A stretch of 64,000 bases of DNA from Nocardioides sp. Arc9.136 (GTDB taxonomy: Bacteria; Actinomycetota; Actinomycetes; Propionibacteriales; Nocardioidaceae), in NCBI RefSeq assembly GCF_030506255.1, contig NZ_CP113431.1, positions 930,001 to 994,000 on the forward strand, given 5' to 3'. A model generated the notes under the pieces. That model had not been told where the DNA came from. It searched no databases and saw only the letters and a list, made by a program, of their open reading frames with translations. A program made the translations under genes and the position numbers. Below, in pieces: positions 52,277-59,846 of this stretch (position 1 is its first letter; each line of letters starts with the position of its first letter).

Positions 52277-53329
52277 TCAGGTCTGGGCGGGCTCCGTCTC
52301 CGTGGCCGACTGGTCGCCGGCCTCGTCGTCGGCCTGCTCGGGCGCGGTGCCGTCGGTGGAGGGGTGGCGGCGGCGGTGCCGCAGCTCGACCCAGAGGCCG
52401 CGCACACCGCGGCGGTTGCCGCCGACCTCGGTGCCGCCGAGCTCGGTGCCCGGCGTGTTGACCGCCTGCAGCGCGGCCGCGGTGATCGGCAGGACGCCCT
52501 CGCCGCGGTACGGCTCGACGTCGGTGTCGCCGACGGCGAGCAGGCCGAGCGCGGCGAGCGTCGAGGGGAGGAGGACCGAGGCCAGCGAGCGGTAGCCCTG
52601 CGCGGAGGGGTGGAACTGGTCGGGCCCGAAGAGCAGGGCCGGCGCCGCGGCGAACTCCGGGCCGAGGATCGAGGCCAGCGAGACGGTCCGCCCGCCCTCC
52701 TCGACCACGGCGATCGTCTGGCCGGCGGCGAGCCGCCGCGACCAAGCGCGGGCGACCTGCTTGAGCGGGGGAGCGATCGGCTTGAGGGTGCCCAGGTCCG
52801 GGCAGGTGCCGACGAGCACCGCGACGCCGGCCTCGCGCAGGCGACGGACGCCCTCGGCGAGGTGGCGGACCGAGTGCGACGGCAGCACGGTGTGGGTGAC
52901 GTCGTTGGCGCCCACGAGGATCACCGCGACGTCCGGCTCGATCGGCAGCGCGCGCGTGATCTGCTCGTCGAGGTCGGAGGACTTGGCCCCCACGACGGCG
53001 AAGCTGCGCAGGTAGACGCGCCGGTGGGCGCGCTCCGCGACGCCGCTGGCGAGCAGGGCCCCGGGGGTCTCCTCGACCCGCTCCGCGCCGTACCCGGCGG
53101 CGCTGGAGTCACCGAGCAGCGCGACCTTGACGGCCGGTCCGGGACGACCCCGGCCGTACCACCCGGTCGCGTCCGGGGGCGGCTCGTCGCGCGGCTCGCC
53201 GATCGTCTTGCGGGCCAGCTTCGCCTCGACGCGCATCACCCCGTAGAGCGCGGCGCCCAGCGCGGACACCCCGCCCCCTCCGAAGGCCGCGGCGCCGGCG
53301 AGCTTCCGTGCTGCAGCTGCTTTCCCCAC
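52277..53329 (-). CDS. SGNH/GDSL-family hydrolase
   Basis: A 350-residue esterase-like protein. A weakly hydrophobic N-terminus (about 10-32, Ala/Gly-rich) may be a signal anchor. Block I is LLGDSSAAGYG with the nucleophile Ser, block III is VGANDVTH, and block V is PDQFHPSAQGYR with catalytic Asp and His. The C-terminal 60 residues are charged and probably disordered. TAGAGT is 6 nt before GTG 53329. It is divergent from the cystathionine beta-synthase gene, an arrangement similar to mycobacteria. Confidence 0.9.
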   Translation of the reverse strand: MGKAAAARKLAGAAAFGGGGVSALGAALYGVMRVEAKLARKTIGEPRDEPPPDATGWYGRGRPGPAVKVALLGDSSAAGYGAERVEETPGALLASGVAERAHRRVYLRSFAVVGAKSSDLDEQITRALPIEPDVAVILVGANDVTHTVLPSHSVRHLAEGVRRLREAGVAVLVGTCPDLGTLKPIAPPLKQVARAWSRRLAAGQTIAVVEEGGRTVSLASILGPEFAAAPALLFGPDQFHPSAQGYRSLASVLLPSTLAALGLLAVGDTDVEPYRGEGVLPITAAALQAVNTPGTELGGTEVGGNRRGVRGLWVELRHRRRHPSTDGTAPEQADDEAGDQSATETEPAQT

Positions 53330-53419
53330 GCGTGCACTCTACGGATGCCCCTCGCCGGGTGGGTGCGGGGATGAGCGCGGGGTTTAGACGGGCGTGACGA
53401 CCGCCTCTAGCCTGGTTCG

Positions 53420-54805
53420 GTGCAGTACGTGAACTCGCTCCTCGACCTCATCGGCAACACCCCGCTGCTCCGCCTCGGTCGCACGCTCGACGACCTGGGC
53501 GGCGCCGAGGGCCCGCTCGTGCTCGCCAAGGTCGAGTACCTCAACCCCGGCGGGTCGGTGAAGGACCGCATCGCGACGCGGATGATCGACGCGGCGGAGG
53601 CCTCCGGCGAGCTCCAGCCCGGCGGCACCATCGTCGAGCCGACCTCGGGCAACACCGGTGTCGGCCTGGCCATGGTCGCCCAGCAGCGCGGCTACAAGTG
53701 CGTCTTCGTGTGCCCGGACAAGGTCAGCGAGGACAAGCGCAACGTGCTGCGTGCGTACGGCGCGGAGGTCGTGGTCTGCCCGACCGCCGTCGACCCCGAC
53801 CACCCGGACTCCTACTACAACGTCTCCGACCGGCTCTCCTCCCAGCCGGGCGCGTGGAAGCCGAACCAGTACGCCAACCAGAACAACCCCCGCTCCCACT
53901 ACGAGACCACCGGTCCGGAGATCTGGGCGCAGACCGAGGGGCGGATCACCCACTTCGTCACCGGCATGGGCACCGGCGGCACCATCAGCGGCGTCGGCCG
54001 CTACCTCAAGGAGCAGAACCCCGAGATCCAGGTGGTCGGCGCCGACCCCTCGGGCTCGGTCTACTCCGGCGGGACCGGCCGGCCCTACCTCGTCGAGGGC
54101 GTCGGCGAGGACTTCTGGCCCGACACCTACGACCGCAGCGTCGCCGACCGGGTCATCGAGGTCTCCGACGCCGACTCCTTCGCCTTCACCCGCCGGCTGG
54201 CCCGTGAGGAGGCGCTGCTCGTCGGCGGCTCCTCCGGGATGGCGGCGTACGCCGCGAAGCAGCTGGCGACCGAGCTCGCCGCGGCGGGCCGCACCGACGC
54301 GGTGGTCGTGGTGCTGCTGCCGGACTCCGGCCGCGGCTACCTCGGCAAGATCTTCAACGACGAGTGGCTCTCGCAGTACGGCTTCGGCGGCGAGCAGGCC
54401 GCCCAGACCGTCGGCGAGGTCCTGCGCGGCAAGGACGGCCGGGTGCCCGACCTCGTGCACACCCACCCCGGCGAGACGCTCGCCGAGGCGGTGCAGATCC
54501 TCGAGGAGTACGGCGTGTCCCAGATGCCCGTCGTCCGCGCCGAGCCGCCGCTGGTCGCCGCGGAGGTCGCGGGGTCGGTGTCGTCCCGGACCCTGCTCGA
54601 CGCGCTCTTCGCCGGCCACGCCAAGCTGACCGACCCGGTGGAGCAGCACATGTCGCCGGCGCTGCCGACGATCGGCGCCAACGCCGACGCCCGCGACGCC
54701 GTCGCGCTGCTCGAGGGCGCCGACGCCCTGCTGGTCCAGGAGGAGGGCAAGCCGGTCGGCGTCGTCACCCGCCAGGACCTGCTCAGCTTCCTCGCCGGCG
54801 CCTGA
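53420..54805 (+). CDS. cbs: Cystathionine beta-synthase
   Basis: PLP enzyme joining serine and homocysteine into cystathionine in reverse transsulfuration. The fold-type-II domain has NTPLLRL, PGGSVKDRIA with PLP Lys48, TSGNTG (75-80) and GTGGTISG. Two CBS domains follow (about 340-461, ending VGVVTRQDLLSFLAG), which usually sense adenosyl ligands. This argues against a simple cysteine synthase. GTG 53420 follows TAGCCT by 6 nt, a leaderless start. Confidence 0.94.
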   Translation: MQYVNSLLDLIGNTPLLRLGRTLDDLGGAEGPLVLAKVEYLNPGGSVKDRIATRMIDAAEASGELQPGGTIVEPTSGNTGVGLAMVAQQRGYKCVFVCPDKVSEDKRNVLRAYGAEVVVCPTAVDPDHPDSYYNVSDRLSSQPGAWKPNQYANQNNPRSHYETTGPEIWAQTEGRITHFVTGMGTGGTISGVGRYLKEQNPEIQVVGADPSGSVYSGGTGRPYLVEGVGEDFWPDTYDRSVADRVIEVSDADSFAFTRRLAREEALLVGGSSGMAAYAAKQLATELAAAGRTDAVVVVLLPDSGRGYLGKIFNDEWLSQYGFGGEQAAQTVGEVLRGKDGRVPDLVHTHPGETLAEAVQILEEYGVSQMPVVRAEPPLVAAEVAGSVSSRTLLDALFAGHAKLTDPVEQHMSPALPTIGANADARDAVALLEGADALLVQEEGKPVGVVTRQDLLSFLAGA

Positions 54806-54837
54806 GACTCCACGGGCCGTCATCGGGCCGACGACGC

Positions 54838-54867
54838 TAGGGTCGAAACACGTTCTAGTTTCGGAGG
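54838..54867 (+). promoter_or_regulatory. Promoter with KstR-like operator
   Basis: TAGGGT (54838-54843) is followed immediately by CGAAACACGTTCTA (54844-54857). This matches TNNAACNNGTTNNA, the KstR operator of steroid and lipid catabolism, at all fixed positions but the first. GGAGG (54863-54867) is the ribosome-binding site. Location over the transcription start suits repression. Confidence 0.6.
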
Positions 54868-54871
54868 CCGG

Positions 54872-55324
54872 ATGACGACGACCGCCACGCCCGCGATCGA
54901 CGGGTGGTTCACCACGGGGGCCGAGCCGGCCCTCGTCGGATCACGCTGCACCGCGTGCACCACGGTGTACTTCCCGCCCGCCGGCGGTTTCTGCCGGAAC
55001 CCGGCGTGCTCGGGTGAGGAGTTCGAGCAGGTCGAGCTCTCGCGGCGGGGGACCATCTGGTCCTACACCGACGCGCAGTACCAGCCGCCGCCGCCGTACG
55101 TGCCGGCCACCGACCCCTACGTGCCCTTCGCCCTCGCCGCCGTCGAGCTGCCCGAGGGCCTGACGGTCCTGGGCCAGGTCGCCGAGGGCTACGGCGTGGC
55201 CGACCTGCGGGTGGGTGCCGAGGCCGAGCTGGTCGTCGAGACGCTCTACACCGACGAGACGGGCGAGCGGTCGATCTGGCGCTGGAAGCCCGTGACCGAG
55301 CTGGGCGAGGAGGCCGAGCAGTGA
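54872..55324 (+). CDS. DUF35 (zinc-ribbon plus OB-fold) protein
   Basis: A 150-residue thiolase partner. The zinc ribbon uses CTAC and CRNPAC (residues about 26-49), followed by an OB fold (about 55-140) with WSYTDAQYQPPPPY. DUF35 proteins form complexes with thiolase-like enzymes in acyl-CoA and steroid side-chain metabolism, for example with Ltp2-type aldolases. The stop overlaps the start of the thiolase gene (GTGA), supporting a complex. Confidence 0.92.
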   Translation: MTTTATPAIDGWFTTGAEPALVGSRCTACTTVYFPPAGGFCRNPACSGEEFEQVELSRRGTIWSYTDAQYQPPPPYVPATDPYVPFALAAVELPEGLTVLGQVAEGYGVADLRVGAEAELVVETLYTDETGERSIWRWKPVTELGEEAEQ

Positions 55325-56514
55325 GCGCAGGTCAGGTCAGCGTCCTCGGGGTGGGCATGCACCCCTGGGGCAAGTGGGGCAAGCCGTTCGTGGAGTACGG
55401 CGTGCACGCCGCCCGCGCCGCGCTCGCCGACGCCGGCGTCGCCTGGGGCGACGTCGACCTCGTCGTCGGCGGCGAGACGGTCCGCAACGGCTACGGCGGG
55501 TACGTCGCCGGCGCGACGTTCGCGCAGGCGCTGGGGTGGAACGGCGCCCGCGTCGCCACGTCGTACGCCGCGTGCGCGACCGGCGCACAGGCGCTCGACA
55601 CCGCCCGGGCACGGATCCTCGCCGGGCTCTCCGAGGTCGCGCTGGTCGTCGGTGCCGACACGACGCCCAAGGGCTTCCTCGCCCCCAACGCCGGCGAGCG
55701 CTGGGACGACCCCGACTGGCTGCGGTTCCGCCTGCTCGGCATGACCAACCCGGCCTACTTCGCGCTCTACGCCCGCCGCCGGATGGACCTCTACGGCGCC
55801 ACCAGCGAGGACTTCGCGCAGGTGAAGGTCAAGAACGCCCGCCACGGCCTGGCCAACCCCTACGCGCGCTACCGCAAGGAGGTCACCGTCGCGGACGTCC
55901 TCGGGTCCGCGGTCGTCTCCGACCCGCTGCACCTGCTCGACATCTGCGCGACCTCCGACGGCGCCGCCGCGGTGCTGGTGACCAGCACGGAGTACGCCCA
56001 GCGGCACGGCCTCGGCGACGCGGTCCGGATCGCCGGCATCTCCACGGTCACCCCGACCTTCCCGAACACGGTCATGGACATGCCGAACCTCTCCACCGAC
56101 TCCACCGTCGCCACGGGCGAGCCCGAGCGGACCTTCAAGTCCTCCATCGGCCACGCGGCGTACGAGGAGGCCGGGGTGGGACCGGCGGACGTGGACGTCG
56201 CCGAGGTCTACGACCTCTCCACCGCGCTGGAGCTGGACTGGATCGAGGACCTCGCGCTGTGTGGGCCCGGCGAGGCCGAGAAGCTGCTGCGTGCCGGGGA
56301 GACCACCATCGGCGGCCGGATCCCGGTCAACCCGTCCGGCGGCCTGGCCTGCTTCGGCGAGGCCGTCCCTGCCCAGGCGCTCGCGCAGGTCTGCGAGCTC
56401 ACCTGGCAGCTGCGCGGGCAGGCCGAGGGCCGCCAGGTCGAGGGCGCCCGCGTCGGCATCACCGCCAACCAGGGTCTCTTCGGCCACGGGTCCTCGGTCG
56501 TGCTCACCCGCTGA
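55321..56514 (+). CDS. Thiolase-family (lipid-transfer-protein-like) enzyme
   Basis: A 397-residue thiolase-fold enzyme of the SCP-x/lipid-transfer group. Key places are SYAACATGAQAL (position of the nucleophilic Cys), ICATSDGAAAVLV, AEVYDLSTALELDW in place of the usual thiolase EAFA, and NPSGGLACFGEAVPAQAL. Such variants paired with DUF35 proteins include retro-aldol lyases of steroid side-chain catabolism as well as thiolases. Given the KstR-like operator, lipid or sterol catabolism is favoured. The exact reaction is unproven. Confidence 0.88.
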   Translation: MSAGQVSVLGVGMHPWGKWGKPFVEYGVHAARAALADAGVAWGDVDLVVGGETVRNGYGGYVAGATFAQALGWNGARVATSYAACATGAQALDTARARILAGLSEVALVVGADTTPKGFLAPNAGERWDDPDWLRFRLLGMTNPAYFALYARRRMDLYGATSEDFAQVKVKNARHGLANPYARYRKEVTVADVLGSAVVSDPLHLLDICATSDGAAAVLVTSTEYAQRHGLGDAVRIAGISTVTPTFPNTVMDMPNLSTDSTVATGEPERTFKSSIGHAAYEEAGVGPADVDVAEVYDLSTALELDWIEDLALCGPGEAEKLLRAGETTIGGRIPVNPSGGLACFGEAVPAQALAQVCELTWQLRGQAEGRQVEGARVGITANQGLFGHGSSVVLTR

Positions 56515-56554
56515 GCCCGCACCGAGGCCGCGCTGAGGCCGGCGCTCACGCCGA

Positions 56555-56630
56555 AGTGCTGAACCAACGTCGCGGTCCACGACTCGCTCAGGCGGCGTCC
56601 CGTCCCCCCGGGCCTCGTTGGTTCAGCACT
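56555..56630. repeat. 15-bp inverted repeat at the end of the DUF559 gene
   Basis: AGTGCTGAACCAACG (56555-56569) is perfectly inverted as CGTTGGTTCAGCACT (56616-56630), with a 46-nt interval. The right arm lies inside the 3' coding end of the AbiEi/DUF559 gene and the left arm beyond its stop. A long-loop terminator or a mobility-related site are both possible. Confidence 0.8.
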
Positions 56631-57481
56631 GCGGCGAGCGCTACCGCTCGCAGGAGCACTGCGCGCACCTCGTCGGGGTGGAACATCACGTCCTCGTAGC
56701 TGAACCGGAGGACGATCCAGCCCGCGACCACCAGCCGGTTGTAGCGGCGGGCGTCGGAGGCCAGCGCGGACCGCCCGCCGTGCCACTCGAAGGAGTCGGC
56801 CTCGCACACGATGCGCAGCCGCTCGTCGACCAGGTCCGGGCGGGCCGCGAACGCGCCGTCGGTGACGGTCACCTGCGGACGCACCGCGAGGCCCGGCACG
56901 TCCATGCAGACGGCGCGGAGCGTCGACTCGAACGGGTTCGCCGCCAGGGCCGTCGCCTGCTCCGCCACGGCCCGCACCCGTCGTGAGCCCGGCCCCTGGG
57001 CCCGGTCCGCGACCTGCTGCAGCAGCTGGTGGCAGCCGGACTCGCGCAGTGCGGAGTCGGCCACGGCGAGCGCCTCGCTGAACGGCAGCGACCGGGCGCA
57101 GTCGAGCAGGGTCCGCGCGGGGCTCGTCACGCCGTCCTCGATCTCGCAGGGGGCGAGCTCGGCGCGGTGGACCGTCGCGGCGCCGGCCCTCGACCCGAGG
57201 CGCCGCCCTCGGCTGACGGTCACGTGCGGCCGGGTGGGCACGGTCGCGACGCCCCAGCCGTGGCGCAGCGCCGCACTGGTGTGGGACACCACGCCGCCCA
57301 GGCGCGCCGCGACCTCGACCGACTCGTCGACCCCGGGCAGCGCGTAGAGACCGCGCCCGACGCGGCCGACCCGGCCGGCGGAGACGGCGGCCTCCAGCAT
57401 CCCTCGGTCGACGGCTGCCAGCAGCACTCCCCGGCGGGCGACCCCGCCGAGGTCGGCGAGCAGCTCGACGACGTCCGGCAC
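56588..57481 (-). CDS. AbiEi-like N-terminal domain plus DUF559 nuclease-fold protein
   Basis: A 297-residue protein. The first 60 residues form a winged-helix AbiEi-antitoxin-like domain (GVARRGVLLAAVDRGML, GRGLYALPG). The middle part is helical with TSPARTLLDCAR. The C-terminus is a DUF559/Vsr-like PD-(D/E)XK segment (PDLVDERLRIVCEADSFEWHGG, DARRYNRLVVAGWIVLRFSYEDV). No cognate AbiEii toxin is adjacent, so this is not a complete toxin-antitoxin pair. This kind of gene is common and often multi-copy in actinobacteria. CAGACT lies 7 nt before GTG 57481. Confidence 0.88.
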   Translation of the reverse strand: MPDVVELLADLGGVARRGVLLAAVDRGMLEAAVSAGRVGRVGRGLYALPGVDESVEVAARLGGVVSHTSAALRHGWGVATVPTRPHVTVSRGRRLGSRAGAATVHRAELAPCEIEDGVTSPARTLLDCARSLPFSEALAVADSALRESGCHQLLQQVADRAQGPGSRRVRAVAEQATALAANPFESTLRAVCMDVPGLAVRPQVTVTDGAFAARPDLVDERLRIVCEADSFEWHGGRSALASDARRYNRLVVAGWIVLRFSYEDVMFHPDEVRAVLLRAVALAAVLNQRGPGGRDAA

Positions 57482-57496
57482 GCGGCCGAGTCTGGT

Positions 57497-58030
57497 TCAG
57501 GCGGGCACCGCTCGCCCGCCTCTCTCCACAGGCCCGGGCGGCAGGGTCATCAGGACCACGTCGTCCTCGTCGGCCGGCAGCCAGTCAGGGCGGACCCGGC
57601 CGACCTCGACCCAGCCGCGGTGGCGGTAGACCGCGATCGCGCGGGAGTGGCGGGGGACGACGTCGAGCACCGGCAAGCGCTCGTGCTCATGGGCCCACGC
57701 CACGGCGGTGTCGAGCAGCAGCCCGCCGGTGCCGGTGCCGCGGACGGCGAGGCCGACGAACAGCACGGCGACCGAGACCAGGTCGCCGGGGACCCCGAAG
57801 ACCTCGGGGTCGGGGACCGAGCAGACGGCGACGTGGCCGACGACGCGGCCGTCCAGCTCCGCGACCCAGGCCGCCTCCTCGGTCCCTCGGACCAGGAAGC
57901 GCTCGACGGGGAACGGCAGCGGCCACCGCATCGGGTAGCGCGAGCCGGGCTGCTGCTCGGCCAGCACCTCCACCAGGACGGGTACGTCGTCGGGCCGGCG
58001 TGGCCGGACGACCACGCCCGCCGTGCTCAC
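57497..58030 (-). CDS. GNAT-family N-acetyltransferase
   Basis: A 177-residue acetyltransferase. The fold is visible from VVVRPRRPDDVPVLVEVL through VVGHVAVCSV, the acetyl-CoA loop GLAVRGTGTGGLLLDTAVAWA, and LDVVPRHSRAIAVYRHRGWVEVG. The substrate is unknown. GTG 58030 overlaps the stop of the YchJ-like gene upstream (GTGA), so the two are cotranscribed. Confidence 0.92.
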   Translation of the reverse strand: MSTAGVVVRPRRPDDVPVLVEVLAEQQPGSRYPMRWPLPFPVERFLVRGTEEAAWVAELDGRVVGHVAVCSVPDPEVFGVPGDLVSVAVLFVGLAVRGTGTGGLLLDTAVAWAHEHERLPVLDVVPRHSRAIAVYRHRGWVEVGRVRPDWLPADEDDVVLMTLPPGPVERGGRAVPA

Positions 58031-58401
58031 CCGACGACCCCGTCCAGGTAGACCCAGCGACCGCCGCGCCGCTCGAAGCGGGACCGCTCCCGCAGCTCGC
58101 CCGGCCCCGCCGGGGAGTCGTAGGACGCCACGAACTCCACCCAGTCCTCGCCGGAGCCGAGCACGGCGAGACCGGTCCAGGTCTGCGAGGCGTCCAGGAC
58201 GAGGTCGTCGGGGCGGGTGCGCGGGTGCCAGGTGCGCCAGAGGTACGCCGTGTCGCCGAGCGCGAACGCGGCGTACCGCGAGCGCATCAGCTCCTCGGCC
58301 GTCGCCGCCTGCGCGGCGCCGCGGTGCAGCCGGCCGCAGCACGCGTCGTACGCCTCGCCGGATCCGCAGGGGCACAGGGGTCGCAGGGGCGGGGCGCTCA
58401 C
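58027..58401 (-). CDS. YchJ family protein (SEC-C motif)
   Basis: A 124-residue protein starting with the zinc-binding SEC-C motif CPCGSGEAYDACCGRLH, followed by an NTF2-like domain (ELMRSRYAAFALGDTAYLWRTW and the final RWVYLDG). The family is widespread and of unknown function. GTG 58401 has TACCGT 6 nt upstream, which sits back to back with the divergent MoxR promoter. Confidence 0.93.
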   Translation of the reverse strand: MSAPPLRPLCPCGSGEAYDACCGRLHRGAAQAATAEELMRSRYAAFALGDTAYLWRTWHPRTRPDDLVLDASQTWTGLAVLGSGEDWVEFVASYDSPAGPGELRERSRFERRGGRWVYLDGVVG

Positions 58402-58457
58402 GTGCCGACGGTACGGGGGCCGGGGTCGCGGGTTTGCCTGCTGAGTAGCGTGAAAGC

Positions 58458-59846
58458 GTGACTTCTGCTCCCACGATCTCCACCGTCGGCGAGCTCCGCG
58501 CGTCGGGCCACGTGCACCGGCCCCTGCGCGTCGAGATCCGCGACAACCTGCTCGCCGCCCTCCGCGAGGGCCGCGACCCCTGGCCCGGCCTGCACGGCTT
58601 CGAGGACACCGTCGTCCCCCAGCTCGAGCGGGCGCTCATCGCCGGCCACGACGTCGTCCTGCTCGGCGAGCGCGGCCAGGGCAAGACCCGCCTGCTGCGC
58701 ACGATGGTCGGCCTGCTCGACGAGTGGACGCCGGTCATCGCCGGCTCCGAGCTCGGCGAGCACCCGTTCGACCCCATCACCCACGTCTCCCGGCGCCGCG
58801 CCGCCGAGCTCGGCGACGACCTGCCCGTCGAGTGGCGGCACCGCGACGATCGGTACGCCGAGAAGCTGGCCACCCCCGACACCAGCGTGGCCGACCTGAT
58901 CGGCGACGTGGACCCGATGAAGGTGGCCGAGGGCCGCAGCCTCGGGGACCCCGAGACGATCCACTTCGGGCTGATCCCGCGCAGCCACCGCGGCATCGTG
59001 GCGATCAACGAGCTGCCCGACCTCGCCGAGCGCATCCAGGTCGCGATGCTCAACGTGATGGAGGAGCGCGACATCCAGATCCGCGGCTACGTGCTCCGGC
59101 TGCCGCTCGACGTGCTCGTCGTGGCCAGCGCCAACCCTGAGGACTACACCAACCGCGGCCGGATCATCACCCCGCTCAAGGACCGCTTCGGCGCGGAGAT
59201 CCGCACCCACTACCCGACGGCGCTCGAGGACGAAGTCGCCGTCATCCGGCAGGAGGCCGACCTCGTCGCCGAGGTCCCCGACCACCTCGTCGAGATCCTC
59301 GCCCGCTTCACCCGCAACCTGCGCGAGTCCAGCGCCGTCGACCAGCGCTCGGGCGTCTCCGCCCGCTTCGCGATCGCGGGCGCCGAGACCATCGCCGCCG
59401 CCGCGATCCACCGCGCGACCAGCCGCGGCGAGGACGAGGCGGTCGCCCGGGTCGTCGACCTCGAGACCGCGGTCGAGGTGCTCGGCGGCAAGGTCGAGTT
59501 CGAGTCGGGCGAGGAGGGCCGCGAGGAGGAGGTGCTGACGCACCTGCTGCGCACCGCCACCGCCGAGACCGTCCGGACCCACCTGCGCGGGCTCGACATG
59601 AGCCTGCTGGTCGACGCGATCGAGAACGGCGCGATGGTCACCACCGGCGAGCGGGTCACGGCCCGGGACTTCCTGACCGGCCTGCCGGTGCTGGGCGAGT
59701 CCGAGCTGTACGACGACATCTGCGACCGGCTGGGGGCCACCAACGACGGCCAGCGCGCCGGTGCCATCGAGCTCGCCCTCGAGGGCCTCTACCTCGCGCG
59801 GAAGGTCGGCAAGGACACCGACGGCTCCGAGACGGTCTACGGCTGA
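58458..59846 (+). CDS. MoxR/Mg-chelatase-I-like AAA+ ATPase
   Basis: A 462-residue AAA+ ATPase, chaperone-like partner of the VWA protein encoded next. Walker A is LLGERGQGKTRLL, Walker B is GIVAINELPDL, sensor 1 is VVASANPEDYTNRG, and the arginine-finger region follows in TPLKDRFG. The C-terminal lid is long and helical. Such pairs remodel or load metal into target proteins. GTG 58458 is 6 nt after TAGCGT. The stop overlaps the VWA gene ATG (TGATG). Confidence 0.93.
   Translation: MTSAPTISTVGELRASGHVHRPLRVEIRDNLLAALREGRDPWPGLHGFEDTVVPQLERALIAGHDVVLLGERGQGKTRLLRTMVGLLDEWTPVIAGSELGEHPFDPITHVSRRRAAELGDDLPVEWRHRDDRYAEKLATPDTSVADLIGDVDPMKVAEGRSLGDPETIHFGLIPRSHRGIVAINELPDLAERIQVAMLNVMEERDIQIRGYVLRLPLDVLVVASANPEDYTNRGRIITPLKDRFGAEIRTHYPTALEDEVAVIRQEADLVAEVPDHLVEILARFTRNLRESSAVDQRSGVSARFAIAGAETIAAAAIHRATSRGEDEAVARVVDLETAVEVLGGKVEFESGEEGREEEVLTHLLRTATAETVRTHLRGLDMSLLVDAIENGAMVTTGERVTARDFLTGLPVLGESELYDDICDRLGATNDGQRAGAIELALEGLYLARKVGKDTDGSETVYG

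Noticed and set aside
56588..58030. Toxin-antitoxin module
   Set aside because: The AbiEi-like gene has no nucleotidyltransferase toxin beside it. The neighbouring GNAT gene is coupled to the YchJ-like gene, not to it.
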